The notes: a model not told the origin generated them from the letters alone. DNA of 64,000 bases from Microbacterium ulmi (GCF_011759705.1 NZ_JAAOZF010000001.1:1423152-1487151), one strand, 5' to 3'. Counted from the first letter of the stretch, positions 7,862-17,999 are shown. Made by a program: numbers and translations.

Positions 7862-8522
7862 GGAAGAGCCTCCTGTTCGTGAGGGCGTGGCTCTCGGCCC
7901 ACGCCTCGGCTTGCGGCGCGCCGGCCGCGGGGATCTGATCGGGAGAGGTGAGCGCGGCGAGGCCGGGGATGCGCTCCTCGACGGCTCCGCACGCGGAGAG
8001 CACGAGCGCGACGCCGTCGGCCGGGTCGCCCGGCTCGAGCTTGAGCAGGGCCGCGACGGCGCACGCGACGTCGTCGTACACCGCGAGCCGCACGAGGGTC
8101 TCGGCGTCGAGACCCGCGGCGGCGGCGACGGCGCCGAGCACGAGCGGGCGGGGCGGCGCGGCCGAGGATGCGGCGGCCGCGATCGCGGGGGAGTCCGGCC
8201 ACAGGCGGCGGGCCAGGCGCAGCAGGCCCCGCCCGAGATCGCACGCGGCCTCCCGCATCGCCCTGCTCGGCGTGCGCGCCGCCCACGCGCGCTCGACCGG
8301 GGCAGAGGGCAGGCCCGCGTGTGCCGCGTGCCGCGCCACGACCGCGGTCCCGGCATCCACGAGCGTCGTCGTCCGCGCGCGGGCGTGGAGGAACGCCGCA
8401 GCATCGGCGGGATCCATGCCGCTCAGCAGCGCGGGCTCCAGCCCGGACGAATGCGCGTGACCCCCCGCCGGCAGGCGCGCATCGGCCAGCAGGAGCGCGA
8501 TCGTGGGTGCGGCGGGATGCAT
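7854..8522 (-). CDS. ureF: Urease accessory protein UreF
   Basis: A 222-residue, Ala-rich helical protein. It carries the UreF N-terminal pattern [23 protein letters not shown] and later [18 protein letters not shown]. UreF joins UreD on urease and recruits UreG, gating GTP hydrolysis during nickel insertion. I chose ATG 8522, 14 bases after the ureC stop; no strong ribosome site is visible, so translation may be coupled to ureC. The gene overlaps ureG at its 3' end. Confidence 0.88.
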   Translation of the reverse strand: MHPAAPTIALLLADARLPAGGHAHSSGLEPALLSGMDPADAAAFLHARARTTTLVDAGTAVVARHAAHAGLPSAPVERAWAARTPSRAMREAACDLGRGLLRLARRLWPDSPAIAAAASSAAPPRPLVLGAVAAAAGLDAETLVRLAVYDDVACAVAALLKLEPGDPADGVALVLSACGAVEERIPGLAALTSPDQIPAAGAPQAEAWAESHALTNRRLFRA

Positions 8523-8536
8523 GGGAGCCGGCCGCG

Positions 8537-10240
8537 TCAGAACAGGTTGTAGAGCTGTGCGAGCGGAAGGGATGCCGCGGGAGCGGGAGTCACGGGGTCG
8601 CCGTCGATGGAGATCTCGAACGTGTCGGGACGGATGCGGATGTCGGGCAGGGCGTCGTTGTTCCTCATGTCGGCCTTGCCGATGTGCCGTGTGGGCTCGA
8701 CGGCGGCCAGGCGCCTGTGCAGCCCCAGCGTCTCGGCGAGGCCGTCGGCCAGGGCCGCGGGGGAGACGTACGTGACCGACAGGTCGGCGCCGACGGTGTC
8801 GCCGAACGTAGGGCGCTGCAGTACCGGCTGCGGAGTGGGGATCGAGGCGTTCGGGTCGCCGAGCGAGGCCCACGCGATGCCGCCGCCCTTGATGACGACG
8901 GCGGGCCGCACGCCGAAGAACTTCGGCTCCCACACCACGAGGTCGGCCAGACGCCCGACCTCGACCGAGCCGACGTCGTAGGCGATGCCGTGCGCGATGG
9001 CGGGGTTGATCGTGTACTTCGCGACGTATCGGCGCGCCCGCTCGTTGTCGGCGGGCAGGCTCGTGCCGAGCGATCCCCTGCGGGCCTTCATGACGTGGGC
9101 GACCTGCCATGTGCGCGTCACGACCTCGCCGATGCGGCCCATCGCCTGCGCGTCGGACGACGTGATCGACAGCGCGCCGACGTCGTGCAGGATGTCTTCC
9201 GCCGCGATCGTCGTCGCCCGGATGCGGGACTCGGCGAACGCCAGATCCTCGGGCACGGCGGGGTTGAGGTGGTGGCACACCATCAGCATGTCGAGGTGCT
9301 CGGCCACCGTGTTCACGGTGTGGGGGAGGGTCGGGTTCGTCGACGCGGGGATGACGTGGGGCAGCCCCGCGAGAGTCAGGATGTCGGGGGCATGACCCCC
9401 TCCCGCGCCCTCGACGTGGAACGCGTGGATCGATCGGCCGCCGATCGCCGCGATGGTCGACTCGACGAAGCCCGCCTCGTTGAGCGAGTCGGAGTGCAGC
9501 GCCACCTGCAGCCCCCACTCGTCCGCCGCCCGCAGCGCCGCATCGATCGCGGCGGGTGTCGACCCCCAGTCCTCGTGGACCTTGTAGCCCGCCGCGCCCG
9601 CGAGGGCCTGCTCGCGCAGCGCCTCCTGCGAGACCGTGTTGCCCTTGCCGAGGAGGAGCACGTTGACCGGAAGCGGATCGAGCGCGCGGTGCATCATCCT
9701 CAGGTGCCACGCCCCGGGCGTCACGGTCGTCGCCTTCGAGCCCTCCGACGGGCCGGTGCCGCCGCCGACGATCGTCGTGATGCCCGTCGCGAGGGCCTCG
9801 TGCACCTGCGACGGCGACAGCAGGTGCACGTGCGAGTCGATGGCGCCCGCCGTGACGATGCGCCCCTCGCCCGAGATGACGTCCGTCGAGGGCCCGATCA
9901 CCATGCCCTCGTCGATTCCGTCGCTCACGTCGGGGTTGCCGGCGTGGCCGATCCCCGCGATCCGGCCGTTCCGGATGCCGATGTCGGCGCGCACGATCCC
10001 CCACCAGTCGAGGATGATCGCGTTCGTGATGACGGTGTCCAGAGCGCCGTCGGCCCGGCTCGTGGTCGCCTGCGCCATCGACTCGCGGATGGACTTGCCT
10101 CCGCCGAAGACCGCCTCCTCGCCGCCGACCGTGAGGTCGCGCTCGATCTCGATCCACAGGTCGGTGTCGCCGAGGCGCACCTGGTCTCCGGCTGTGGGGC
10201 CGTAGATCGCGGCGTACCGCTCGCGGTCAATCCTCGCCAT
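8537..10240 (-). CDS. ureC: Urease alpha (catalytic) subunit UreC
   Basis: A 567-residue nickel amidohydrolase that splits urea to ammonia and carbamate. Nickel ligands are visible: DSHVHLLSP gives the HxH pair, GYKVHEDWG has the lysine that is carbamylated, ALHSDSLNE and [12 protein letters not shown] give further His, and [11 protein letters not shown] the bridging Asp. The flap His is in MVCHHLNP. Length is that of the family (about 570). The ATG at 10240 overlaps the end of ureB by 14 bases. It needs nickel, which the adjacent CbiMNQO system can supply. Confidence 0.97.
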   Translation of the reverse strand: MARIDRERYAAIYGPTAGDQVRLGDTDLWIEIERDLTVGGEEAVFGGGKSIRESMAQATTSRADGALDTVITNAIILDWWGIVRADIGIRNGRIAGIGHAGNPDVSDGIDEGMVIGPSTDVISGEGRIVTAGAIDSHVHLLSPSQVHEALATGITTIVGGGTGPSEGSKATTVTPGAWHLRMMHRALDPLPVNVLLLGKGNTVSQEALREQALAGAAGYKVHEDWGSTPAAIDAALRAADEWGLQVALHSDSLNEAGFVESTIAAIGGRSIHAFHVEGAGGGHAPDILTLAGLPHVIPASTNPTLPHTVNTVAEHLDMLMVCHHLNPAVPEDLAFAESRIRATTIAAEDILHDVGALSITSSDAQAMGRIGEVVTRTWQVAHVMKARRGSLGTSLPADNERARRYVAKYTINPAIAHGIAYDVGSVEVGRLADLVVWEPKFFGVRPAVVIKGGGIAWASLGDPNASIPTPQPVLQRPTFGDTVGADLSVTYVSPAALADGLAETLGLHRRLAAVEPTRHIGKADMRNNDALPDIRIRPDTFEISIDGDPVTPAPAASLPLAQLYNLF

Positions 10241-10577
10241 CGAGCACACCCTCCGTCTCGTCCTTGAGCTGCAGACCGGGAACGACCCGCCGGCCCCGGA
10301 GGGCGACGGCGTCCAGCTCGCGCGACGCCCCCGGCTCGAAGCGCTGCGACGTGCCTGCGGGGATGTCGAGCCGGAACCCGTGGGCCCGCGCGCGGTCGAA
10401 GGCGAGCGCGGCGTTCGCGTCGGGCAGGTGCAGGTGGGAGCCGATCTGGATGGGCCGGTCGCCCGTGTTGACGAAGACGAGACGAAGGCGCTCGGCATCC
10501 GTCCGGTCGGCGTTGAGCTCGATCGTGCCGGCCGCGATGCGGAAGGCCCCGGGGCCCTCGCTGGAGACGTGTGCCAA
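10227..10577 (-). CDS. ureB: Urease beta subunit UreB
   Basis: A 116-residue structural subunit. The family motifs [35 protein letters not shown] and VVPGL are present. UreB packs between UreA and UreC in the urease trimer. It starts at ATG 10577, nine bases after the ureA stop, and its 3' end overlaps ureC. It is an ordinary member in length and sequence; separate ureA and ureB genes are the usual bacterial arrangement. Confidence 0.95.
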   Translation of the reverse strand: MAHVSSEGPGAFRIAAGTIELNADRTDAERLRLVFVNTGDRPIQIGSHLHLPDANAALAFDRARAHGFRLDIPAGTSQRFEPGASRELDAVALRGRRVVPGLQLKDETEGVLDGED

Positions 10578-10586
10578 TGTCGCTCC

Positions 10587-10889
10587 TCAGTCGATCGGAT
10601 GGTGGACGGTCACGAGCTTGCGCCCGTCGGGGAACGTCGCCTCGACCTGCACGTCCGAGATCATCTCGGGCACGCCGGGCATCACCTGGTCGCGGGTGAG
10701 CACGCGCCGCCCCGCGTCCATCAGCTCGGCGACGCCGCGGCCCTCGCGGGCGCCCTCGAGCACCCACGACGACAGCAGCGCGATCGCCTCCGGGTGATTG
10801 AGCCGGATGCCGCGGCCCAGCCGGTCGCGCGCGACCATCGCGGCGACGGCGAGAAGCAGCTTCTCGGTCTCGGCGGGTGTGAAGTGCAT
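10587..10889 (-). CDS. ureA: Urease gamma subunit UreA
   Basis: A 100-residue subunit beginning [15 protein letters not shown], the canonical UreA start, and ending with [20 protein letters not shown] lies about five bases upstream of the ATG at 10889. It is the first gene of the minus-strand operon ureA-B-C-F-G-D. The operon is divergent from urtABCDE across a 413-bp regulatory region, so urease and urea uptake can be controlled together. Confidence 0.95.
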   Translation of the reverse strand: MHFTPAETEKLLLAVAAMVARDRLGRGIRLNHPEAIALLSSWVLEGAREGRGVAELMDAGRRVLTRDQVMPGVPEMISDVQVEATFPDGRKLVTVHHPID

Positions 10890-11302
10890 CGCGACCCTTC
10901 TCACGTGGATCGCGCGGCGGGGGCGCGCCGCGCACCGGCCTAGGCCGATGTCAAGAGTGTGCCACGCGGTGAGAGAGCCCCATAGGCCCGCGGATCGCGG
11001 ATTCGCCGGCGCCTCGCAGCCATTCCGCGGAATTCCGGGGTTCTGCACCGATCGAGCTGGGCACAGTTAACAGAAACGGAACAATCGAGAAATGTCAGAG
11101 TAATGACACAGGGCCATTCTGACATCACCTGCAGCAGTCGGCCGCACCTTGCCGGCGACACGGGGCGAGTCGTTCGGGAGGCCGACGGCTCGTCTCAGGA
11201 CAGCCCCACCCGCACCATCCCCCCGCGCCGCGAGTCCGCGCGCCCATTGTGCGAGACCGGGCCGGGGCGGCGTCCCGCACCCACCAGGAACGGAGTTCCC
11301 CC
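10890..11302. promoter_or_regulatory. Divergent urease/urea-transporter control region with four GlnR-like half sites
   Basis: No gene is visible in this 413-bp stretch. TTAAC (11067-11071), GGAAC (11078-11082), GAAAT (11089-11093) and GTAAT (11100-11104) recur at exactly 11-bp spacing with 6-bp gaps. This matches the GTNAC-n6-GAAAC-n6 architecture of actinobacterial GlnR sites. An inverted repeat TGTCAGA (11093-11099) / TCTGACA (11118-11124) overlaps the last sites. A 12-bp palindrome CGGCCTAGGCCG lies at 10936-10947, closer to ureA. Which promoters are controlled is inferred; -10 and -35 elements are not clear. Confidence 0.6.
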
Positions 11303-12601
11303 ATGTCCACCATCAGCAAGCGGCTGCGAACGCTTGTGGCCACAGGCGCCCTCGTGACCACTGCGGCCCTCGTGCTCGCCGGCTGCGGCGCCCGCGCAGG
11401 CGACGCCGCCCCCGAAGCGGAGCCCGCCGATGCGGGCAGCTGCATCGACACCTCCGGCGACACCATCAAGCTCGGCTTCCTCAACTCCCTCACAGGGGGG
11501 ATGGCGATCTCCGAGAAGACCGTCTCGAACGTGCTGCACATGGCGGCGGACGAGATCAACGCCTCGGGCGGCATCCTCGGGAAGCAGATCGAGTACATCC
11601 AGGAGGACGGCGCCACCGACTGGCCCACCTTCGCGGAGAAGACCGAGAAGCTGCTCACGCAGGACTGCGTCGGCGCGATCTTCGGCGGCTGGACCTCGTC
11701 CTCCCGCAAGGCCGTCAAGCCCGTCGTCGAGGAGCACAACGGCCTGTTCTTCTATCCGGTGCAGTACGAGGGCCTCGAGGCGTCGCCCAACATCTACTAC
11801 ACGGGCGCGACGACGAACCAGCAGATCATCCCGGCGATGGACTTCCTCGCTGCGCAGGGGGTGAAGACGCTGTTCCTCGCGGGCTCCGACTACGTCTTCC
11901 CGCGGACCGCGAACGCGATCATCAAGCTGTATGCGGCCGAGCTCGGCATCGAGATCGTCGGCGAGGAGTACGTGCCGCTCGACAAGGACGACTGGACGAC
12001 GCAGGTCGCGAAGATCGTGGCGGCCAAGCCGGACTTCATCTTCAACACCATCAACGGCTCGTCGAACGTCGGCTTCGTCAAGGCCTACTACGACGCGGGG
12101 CTCTCGCCCGAGACGACGCCGATCATCTCGGTGTCGATCGCCGAGGAGGAGGCGCCGGCCATGGGGCACGAGGTCACGGGCAACTACGCGTCGTGGAACT
12201 ACTTCCAGTCGCTGGACACCCCGAACAACCCGAAGTTCATCGCGGACTGGCAGGCCTACCCCGGCAGCAGCGGAGTGACCTCCGACCCGATGGAGGCCGC
12301 GTACATCTCGCTCTACCTCTACAAGGCCCTGGTCGAGAAGGCCGGCTCCTTCGAGGTCGACGCGGTGAACGCCGCGGCTGCGGCCGGCGGCATCACCTTC
12401 GACGCACCCGAGGGCACCGTCACGCTGGACGGCGAGAACCACCACATCTCCAAGCCCGGTCACATCGGCAAGATCAACGCCGACAACCAGTTCGAGATCG
12501 TCTGGGAGTCCGACGGGTTCATCGAGCCCGACCCGTACCTCTACGGGTACGACTGGTTCCCCGCCGACGTCCGCGACTCGCTCGTGGCCTCTGCGGGCTG
12601 A
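11303..12601 (+). CDS. urtA: Urea ABC transporter substrate-binding lipoprotein UrtA
   Basis: A 432-residue periplasmic-type binding protein. A signal peptide ends in the lipobox LAGC at about residue 28. The mature protein has the UrtA/amide-binding pattern FLNSLTGGMAISEKTV and FGGWTSSSRKAVKPV. It captures urea outside the membrane for UrtBC. The ATG at 11303 follows AGGAACGGAG. It is first in urtABCDE and separated from urtB by a strong stem-loop. Branched-chain amino acid binding proteins are relatives, but the urease context and the length support urea. Confidence 0.93.
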   Translation: MSTISKRLRTLVATGALVTTAALVLAGCGARAGDAAPEAEPADAGSCIDTSGDTIKLGFLNSLTGGMAISEKTVSNVLHMAADEINASGGILGKQIEYIQEDGATDWPTFAEKTEKLLTQDCVGAIFGGWTSSSRKAVKPVVEEHNGLFFYPVQYEGLEASPNIYYTGATTNQQIIPAMDFLAAQGVKTLFLAGSDYVFPRTANAIIKLYAAELGIEIVGEEYVPLDKDDWTTQVAKIVAAKPDFIFNTINGSSNVGFVKAYYDAGLSPETTPIISVSIAEEEAPAMGHEVTGNYASWNYFQSLDTPNNPKFIADWQAYPGSSGVTSDPMEAAYISLYLYKALVEKAGSFEVDAVNAAAAAGGITFDAPEGTVTLDGENHHISKPGHIGKINADNQFEIVWESDGFIEPDPYLYGYDWFPADVRDSLVASAG

Positions 12602-12612
12602 TCATCCCCACG

Positions 12613-12656
12613 GGATGCGGGGCTGCGTGCCGGAGCCGGCCCGGAGCCCCGCATCC
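12613..12656 (+). other. Intercistronic stem-loop between urtA and urtB
   Basis: GGATGCGGGGCT (12613-12624) pairs perfectly with AGCCCCGCATCC (12645-12656). The 20-base loop contains a further GCCGG/CCGGC pairing. It follows the urtA stop by 11 bases and may act as a partial terminator or 3' stabiliser, so that the binding protein is made in excess over the permeases. That role is inferred; the pairing is seen directly. Confidence 0.6.
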
Positions 12657-12707
12657 AGAACACCCTCTCGGAACCCGCACCCGCACCCGCACAGAGAGCG
12701 ACTGCAC

Positions 12708-13592
12708 GTGGACGCATTGATCCCGCCGCTGCTGAACGGCACCGCACAGGGTGCGCTGCTGCTGCTCGCAGCGCTCGGCCTGTCTCTGACCTTCGGCCAG
12801 ATGGGGGTGATCAACATGGCGCACGGCGAGTTCCTCATGGCGGGCGCCTTCGTCGCCTATCTGACCCAGCTCATCATCCCCTCGAGCGACATCTCGATCC
12901 CGGTGGCGCTGCCGCTCGCGTTCGTGGTCGCGGGCATGCTCGGCCTCCTGCTCGAGATCAGCGTCATCCAGTGGATGTATCGACGGCCCCTCGACACCCT
13001 CCTCGCGACGGTCGGCGTGAGCCTCATCCTGCAGCAGGTCGCGCTGCAGATCTTCCCCGCCCAGGGCGTCCCGGTCGAGAAGCCCGGCTGGCTCGACGGG
13101 CAGCTGGGCGTCCTCGGCTACGAGTGGCCTCTCCGCCAGGTGTTCACCATCGTGCTCGCGGCGGTCTGCGTGGCGGCTCTGGCCGCGTGGCTCAAGTACA
13201 CGTCCTTCGGTCGCCGCATCCGCTCGACCGTCGAGAACCGCGACCTCGCGGAGACCGCCGGCATCCCCACCCGATCCGTCGACCGGATCACCTTCTTCGT
13301 CGGATCGGGCTTCGCCGGGGTCGCCGGAGTCGCCGCGTCCCTCATCGGAGGCACGAACTCCCAGATGGGCGCGCAGTACATCATCCCCGCCTTCCTCGTC
13401 GTGGTGGCCGGCGGGATCGGTCAGCTCAAGGGCACCGTCATCGCCGCGTGGGTCGTGGGCGTCGCCTTGGCCTACTTCGCCGACTGGACGACCGGGAGCC
13501 TTGCGCAGGTCCTGGCCTTCGTCCTCGTGGTGGTCTTCCTGCAGATCCGGCCCCAGGGGCTGTTCACCGTGCGCACAAGGAGGCTGGCGTGA
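12708..13592 (+). CDS. urtB: Urea ABC transporter permease UrtB
   Basis: A 294-residue LivH-type permease with about eight hydrophobic segments. It has the conserved GLSLTFGQMGVINMAHGEFLM block near the N-terminus and the GIGQLKGTVIAAWVVG coupling segment. With UrtC it forms the membrane channel. I chose GTG 12708, after AGAGAG, because upstream residues are low-complexity Pro/His/Arg and lie in the hairpin spacer. The stop overlaps the urtC start. Confidence 0.92.
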   Translation: MDALIPPLLNGTAQGALLLLAALGLSLTFGQMGVINMAHGEFLMAGAFVAYLTQLIIPSSDISIPVALPLAFVVAGMLGLLLEISVIQWMYRRPLDTLLATVGVSLILQQVALQIFPAQGVPVEKPGWLDGQLGVLGYEWPLRQVFTIVLAAVCVAALAAWLKYTSFGRRIRSTVENRDLAETAGIPTRSVDRITFFVGSGFAGVAGVAASLIGGTNSQMGAQYIIPAFLVVVAGGIGQLKGTVIAAWVVGVALAYFADWTTGSLAQVLAFVLVVVFLQIRPQGLFTVRTRRLA

Positions 13593-14692
13593 CGAAGCTC
13601 AAGCCGTGGCTGTCTCTCATCGGCATCGGGGTGTTCGCCGTGCTCCTCCTGGCGGTCGCGCCCTCGCTGCTCTCGATGCACTGGATCAACAACCTCGGGA
13701 AGTACTGCTGCTGGGCGATCGTCGCGGTGGGCATCGGCCTGGCCTGGGGCCGGGGCGGGATGCTCGTGATGGGCCAGGGCGTCTTCTTCGGCCTGGGCGC
13801 CTACTCGATGGCGATGCACCTCACACTGGAGACGGCCGGGCCCGACAAGGTCCCGACGTTCATGGTGCTGTACGACCCGCTGGCGCCGCTTCCCGTGTTC
13901 TGGGAGCCGTTCCGCAGCGAGGCGTTCACGCTGGCCGCCATCGTCCTGCTCCCCGTGATCGTGGCGTCGATCCTCGGCTTCGCGCTGTTCAAACGGAGGG
14001 TCAAGGGGGCGTACTTCGCGATCCTGACCCAGGCGCTCGCCGTCGCGCTGGCCGTCCTCGTCAGCTCGACCATTCGCGAGACGGGCGGTGACACGGGGCT
14101 CAGTGGCTTCAAGTACTTCTTCGGCTTCGTCCTGAGCGACGACGCGAACAAGGTCATGATCTACACGATCGCGGCCGCGCTGCTCATCCTGTGCCTCATG
14201 CTCGTGTGGCAGCTCTATCGCAGCCGCTTCGGCGAGCTCCTGCTCGCCACGCGCGACGCCGAGGAGCGCGTGAGGTTCCTCGGCTACGACCCGGCCAACG
14301 TCAAGCTGGTCGCCTTCGTGATCGCGGCGGTGATGGCCAGCATCGGCGGCGCGATGTTCGTGCCCATCGTCGGCATCATCACGCCGGCGGAGATCGGAGC
14401 CTCCGCCTCGATCCTGATGATCGCGGGAGTGGCGCTGGGCGGACGCGCCTCGCTCTTCGGCCCGGCCCTGGGCGCCATGGCGATCGGGTGGGGGCAGTCG
14501 ACCCTCGCGTCCAGCTGGCCCGGCGGGTGGACGTACCTCCTCGGCCTGCTCTTCATCCTCGTGACCCTCTTCCTCCCGATGGGGCTCTCGTCGCTCGTCG
14601 GCAGGGTGAGGGGTCTGATCCGGCGCTCGGGCGGCACGCCGGCCCCGGCGGCCGTCTCCCCGGCGCCCGAGCTCGAGGAGGTGACGAGGTGA
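13589..14692 (+). CDS. urtC: Urea ABC transporter permease UrtC
   Basis: A 367-residue LivM-type permease with roughly ten hydrophobic segments. The conserved segment AWGRGGMLVMGQGVFFGLGAYSMAM and the later GASASILMIAGVALGGRASLFGPALG are present in separate parts. The GTG at 13589 has a strong AAGGAGG site inside the urtB end and overlaps its stop. Its own TGA overlaps urtD. The cytosolic C-terminus is Pro/Ala/Glu-rich. Confidence 0.92.
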   Translation: MTKLKPWLSLIGIGVFAVLLLAVAPSLLSMHWINNLGKYCCWAIVAVGIGLAWGRGGMLVMGQGVFFGLGAYSMAMHLTLETAGPDKVPTFMVLYDPLAPLPVFWEPFRSEAFTLAAIVLLPVIVASILGFALFKRRVKGAYFAILTQALAVALAVLVSSTIRETGGDTGLSGFKYFFGFVLSDDANKVMIYTIAAALLILCLMLVWQLYRSRFGELLLATRDAEERVRFLGYDPANVKLVAFVIAAVMASIGGAMFVPIVGIITPAEIGASASILMIAGVALGGRASLFGPALGAMAIGWGQSTLASSWPGGWTYLLGLLFILVTLFLPMGLSSLVGRVRGLIRRSGGTPAPAAVSPAPELEEVTR

Positions 14693-15495
14693 CGGTGCTC
14701 GAGACCGGCGCCGTCGCCGAGACCGCGTCGCTCGTCGTCACCGATCTGCGCGTCGAGTTCGACGGGTTCGTCGCCGTGGGCGGCGTCTCGTTCGACGCCC
14801 ACGCGGGCGAAGTGCGCTTCCTCATCGGGCCGAACGGTGCGGGCAAGACGACCTGCATCGACGCGATCACCGGCCTGTCGAAGGGCACAGGCTCGGTGCT
14901 GCTGGGCACGACCGAGATTCTCGGCAAGCCCGTGCACAAGGTCACCCGCCTGGGCATCGGCCGCACCTTCCAGACGGCGAGCGTCTTCGACCAGCTCTCG
15001 GTGCTGCAGAACCTCGACATCGCGGCGGGCATCCATCGCTCGTCGTGGTCACTCGCGAGGGCGCGCCGGGGCGTTCCGGATGCCGTCGAGTCGGCGCTGG
15101 CCGAGGTCGGCCTCGAGGAGCAGCGCTCCACTCCCGCCGGCATCCTGTCGCACGGGCAGAAGCAGTGGCTCGAGATCGGGATGCTGCTCGTGCAGGATCC
15201 GCGCGCGCTGCTGCTGGACGAGCCCGTCGCGGGAATGAGCCACGACGAGCGCACCGCGACGGGAGAGCTGCTTCAGCGCATCGCGAAGCGACGCATCGTG
15301 CTGGTCGTCGAGCACGACATGGACTTCATGCGGCGCTTCGCCTCGCGGGTGACCGTCCTGCACCAGGGAAAGGTGCTCAGCGAGGGATCCGTCGGCCAGG
15401 TGCAGGCCGATCGGCGTGTGCAGGAGGTCTACCTGGGGACCACCGCGACACCGCCCGGCGCCCCGCTCCGTGAGCTCCACGAGGAAGGGACGTGA
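14689..15495 (+). CDS. urtD: Urea ABC transporter ATPase UrtD
   Basis: A 268-residue ABC ATPase of the LivG/UrtD type. Walker A is GPNGAGKTT at about residues 45-53. The signature loop is LSHGQKQWLEIGM, the SHGQ form typical of UrtD rather than LSGGQ, and Walker B is ALLLDEPVAGM. The GTG at 14689 overlaps the urtC stop. With UrtE it powers urea uptake. Confidence 0.92.
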   Translation: MTVLETGAVAETASLVVTDLRVEFDGFVAVGGVSFDAHAGEVRFLIGPNGAGKTTCIDAITGLSKGTGSVLLGTTEILGKPVHKVTRLGIGRTFQTASVFDQLSVLQNLDIAAGIHRSSWSLARARRGVPDAVESALAEVGLEEQRSTPAGILSHGQKQWLEIGMLLVQDPRALLLDEPVAGMSHDERTATGELLQRIAKRRIVLVVEHDMDFMRRFASRVTVLHQGKVLSEGSVGQVQADRRVQEVYLGTTATPPGAPLRELHEEGT

Positions 15496-15496
15496 C

Positions 15497-16183
15497 GTGC
15501 TCGAGCTGAGCCATATCGACGCGGGGTACGGCAGGACCCGCGTCCTGCACGACGTGAGCGTGCCCGGATCCGACAACGTGGTCGCCGTGCTCGGCCTCAA
15601 CGGCGCCGGCAAGACGACGCTCTTGCGCGTCGCGATCGGCCTCATCCGGCCCGTCCGCGGGGTCGTGCTGCTCGACGGCGAGGATGTCACGTCGCTGTCG
15701 CCGCACAAGCGGGTCGCCCGCGGCATGGCCTACGTGCCGCAGGGCCAGCAGTCGTTCACGCAGCTGACGACGCGGGAGAACCTCCAGCTCGTCGCCGACG
15801 GGCGCCGCAACGGCAGGAGGATGCTCGAGGAGGTGCTGGAGCGCTTTCCCGCGCTCGCACAGTTCTCCTCGCGCAAGGCGGGCCTCCTGTCGGGCGGCCA
15901 GCGCCAGCAGCTGGCGATCGCGCGCGCGCTCATCACCGAGCCCCGGCTGCTCATCCTCGACGAGCCGACCGAGGGCATCCAGCCCTCGATCGTGGCCGAG
16001 ATCGAGGCGACGATCGTGCAGCTCGCGACCGAGGGCATCAGCGTCCTGCTCGTGGAGCAGCACATCGGGTTCGCGCTGGAGGCCGCCGACAAGTACGTCG
16101 TGCTCGCGTCGGGCGTCGTCACGAGCACGGGAGAGGGCGGCGTCGCGGCGCAGCGCGGTGTGCGGGAGGCCATGACGATCTGA
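15497..16183 (+). CDS. urtE: Urea ABC transporter ATPase UrtE
   Basis: A 228-residue ABC ATPase of the LivF/UrtE type. Walker A is GLNGAGKTT, the signature LSGGQRQQLAIARAL, Walker B LLILDEPTEGIQPS, and the switch His is in LVEQHIGFA. The EGIQPS extension after Walker B is characteristic of UrtE. It begins at GTG 15497, one base after the urtD stop, and closes the urt operon. No strong terminator follows before the next promoter region. Confidence 0.92.
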   Translation: MLELSHIDAGYGRTRVLHDVSVPGSDNVVAVLGLNGAGKTTLLRVAIGLIRPVRGVVLLDGEDVTSLSPHKRVARGMAYVPQGQQSFTQLTTRENLQLVADGRRNGRRMLEEVLERFPALAQFSSRKAGLLSGGQRQQLAIARALITEPRLLILDEPTEGIQPSIVAEIEATIVQLATEGISVLLVEQHIGFALEAADKYVVLASGVVTSTGEGGVAAQRGVREAMTI

Positions 16184-16214
16184 TCCGCGGGCACCCCCGC
16201 CGCCGTTCGACCCC

Positions 16215-16230
16215 GCAACGCATCCGTAAC
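16215..16230 (+). promoter_or_regulatory. Candidate GlnR box upstream of NCS1-like permease
   Basis: GCAAC (16215-16219), six bases, GTAAC (16226-16230). This is one base off the usual GTNAC/GAAAC pair. It lies in the 61-bp gap after urtE, 15 bases before the first possible ATG (16245) and 60 before the preferred GTG (16290). Confidence 0.4.
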
Positions 16231-16289
16231 ACGGAAGCGCCACAATGAGCGCACGCGGTGGGGCGTGCGGAGCGCGGGGAGTTGCGGCG

Positions 16290-17999
16290 GTGACGAGAGC
16301 AGACGGCGCACGGGCGGCGGCCGAGGACAGCCTCGAAGACTACGCCTTCCGCTATGTGCCGCGCAGCTTCCGCCGCTGGAGCGCAGGCTCGGTCGGCATC
16401 ATGGCGCTCGGCTCGATCGCCTTCCTCGCCGACTTCTCGATCGGGGCGAGCATCGGGCTCGAGCACGGCACCGGCAACGCGCTGCTCGGCATCCTGCTCG
16501 CCTCCGTCATCATCTTCGTCGTCGGAGCGCCGATCGCCTACTACGCCGCCCGCTACAACATCGACCTCGACCTGATCGCCCGAGGATCCGGGTTCGGCTA
16601 CTACGGTTCGGCGATCACGACCGTGGTCTTCGCCCTCTTCACCTGCATCTTCTTCGCACTCGAGGGCGCGATCATGGCGCAGGGGCTCCAGGTCGCCGTC
16701 GGCCTCCCGCTGCCGGTCGGGTACCTCGTCTCGACGGTCGTCGTGATCCCGATCGTCATCTACGGCATGCGCGCGCTCGAGCGGCTGCAGTTCTGGACCA
16801 CGCCGCTGTGGCTCGTGCTCGCGCTGCTGCCGCTGCTGTGGATCGTCGTCTCGGACCCCGAGGCCGTGCGGGCGTTCGTGATGTTCACGGGCGACTCCGA
16901 CGGCGAGTTCGACTTCGGCGCCGTCGTCGCCAGCGCCGCGGTCTGCTTCGCGCTCATGCCGCAGCTGGCGGAGCAGATCGACTACATCCGCGCCATGCCG
17001 CCTCGCACGCGGCGCAACGGCCGCACCTGGTGGGTCTCTCTCCTGTTCTCGGGACCCGGATGGGTGATCTTCAGCGGCACGAAGCAGGTGATCGGGGTCT
17101 TCCTCGCGGTGTACCTCGTGACCAGGATCGATCCCTCGCTGGGTCGGCGCGCGACCGAGCCCGTCATCCAGATCCTCGGGCTCTACGAGTCGCTCATGCC
17201 GGAGTGGCTCGCCATCGCGCTCGCGCTCGTGCTCATCGTGATCGCACAGGTGAAGATCAACGTCACGAACGCCTACTCGGGGTCGCTGGCGTGGTCGAAC
17301 GTCTACACGCGCGTCACCAAGACCTATCCGGGACGGTCCGTCTTCATCTTCTTCAATCTCGCGATCGCCCTCGCCCTGATGCTCATGGACGTCTTCAGCC
17401 TGATCGGGTTCGTCCTGAGCCTCTACGCGAACGTCGTCATGTCGTGGCTCGTCACGATCGCCGCCGACATCGTGATCAACAAGTACGTGCTGCGGCTCTC
17501 TCCCCGCATCCCCGAGTTCCGCCGGGGGATGCTGCACGACTGGAATCCCGTCGGCCTCGTCTCGGTCGGCCTCGCCTCGCTGCTGTCGCTCGCCGCCTTC
17601 GCGGGACTGTTCGGAGAGGAGGTCCGACCCTACTCGGTTCTGATCGCGATCTGCGTCGCGGTCGTCACGACACCCCTGATGGCGATCGCGACGCGCGGGC
17701 GCTTCTATCTCCGCCGCAGGTCCGACGGCATCGCCCTGCCGCTGCTCGACGACGACGGCAACCCGTCGGGAGTGCGCCTGCGGTGCCACGTCACTGGCTA
17801 CACCTTCGAGCGGCCGGATATGCTGGCCTCGGCCGAGAACGGACCGGGCGGGGAGGTGCAGTACGTCTCGTCACTCGCTCTCACGCTCGACGGCTCCGAC
17901 CGGTTCGTGCTGCCGCCCGAGCCGTCCATCACGGCCCGGACGACGAGGCCCCCGCCGCGTGCGTGGATGAGGCGGCGCGCGCAGAAGGGGAGGGCCTGA
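16290..17999 (+). CDS. NCS1-like purine/cytosine permease-family protein with soluble C-terminal tail
   Basis: A 569-residue membrane protein with about twelve hydrophobic segments and the NCS1 opening EDYAFRYVPRSFRRWSAGSV. Substrate class is probably a nucleobase or related compound. After the membrane part, a soluble tail of about 110 residues contains RCHVTGYTFERPDML. The tail resembles the Cys-rich module that follows NCS1-like domains in some proteobacterial sensor kinases, but here nearly all the Cys are gone. I prefer GTG 16290, with GGGGAG eight bases upstream; ATG 16245 is an alternative giving 584 residues. Two TetR genes follow without a gap, so it may be regulated by, or report to, them. 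Confidence 0.8.
   Translation: MTRADGARAAAEDSLEDYAFRYVPRSFRRWSAGSVGIMALGSIAFLADFSIGASIGLEHGTGNALLGILLASVIIFVVGAPIAYYAARYNIDLDLIARGSGFGYYGSAITTVVFALFTCIFFALEGAIMAQGLQVAVGLPLPVGYLVSTVVVIPIVIYGMRALERLQFWTTPLWLVLALLPLLWIVVSDPEAVRAFVMFTGDSDGEFDFGAVVASAAVCFALMPQLAEQIDYIRAMPPRTRRNGRTWWVSLLFSGPGWVIFSGTKQVIGVFLAVYLVTRIDPSLGRRATEPVIQILGLYESLMPEWLAIALALVLIVIAQVKINVTNAYSGSLAWSNVYTRVTKTYPGRSVFIFFNLAIALALMLMDVFSLIGFVLSLYANVVMSWLVTIAADIVINKYVLRLSPRIPEFRRGMLHDWNPVGLVSVGLASLLSLAAFAGLFGEEVRPYSVLIAICVAVVTTPLMAIATRGRFYLRRRSDGIALPLLDDDGNPSGVRLRCHVTGYTFERPDMLASAENGPGGEVQYVSSLALTLDGSDRFVLPPEPSITARTTRPPPRAWMRRRAQKGRA

Noticed and set aside
8168..10267. 699-residue open frame on the plus strand over ureC
   Set aside because: It is antisense to the clearly conserved urease genes. 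It is Arg/Asp/Val-rich as expected for a high-GC shadow frame and shows no domain.
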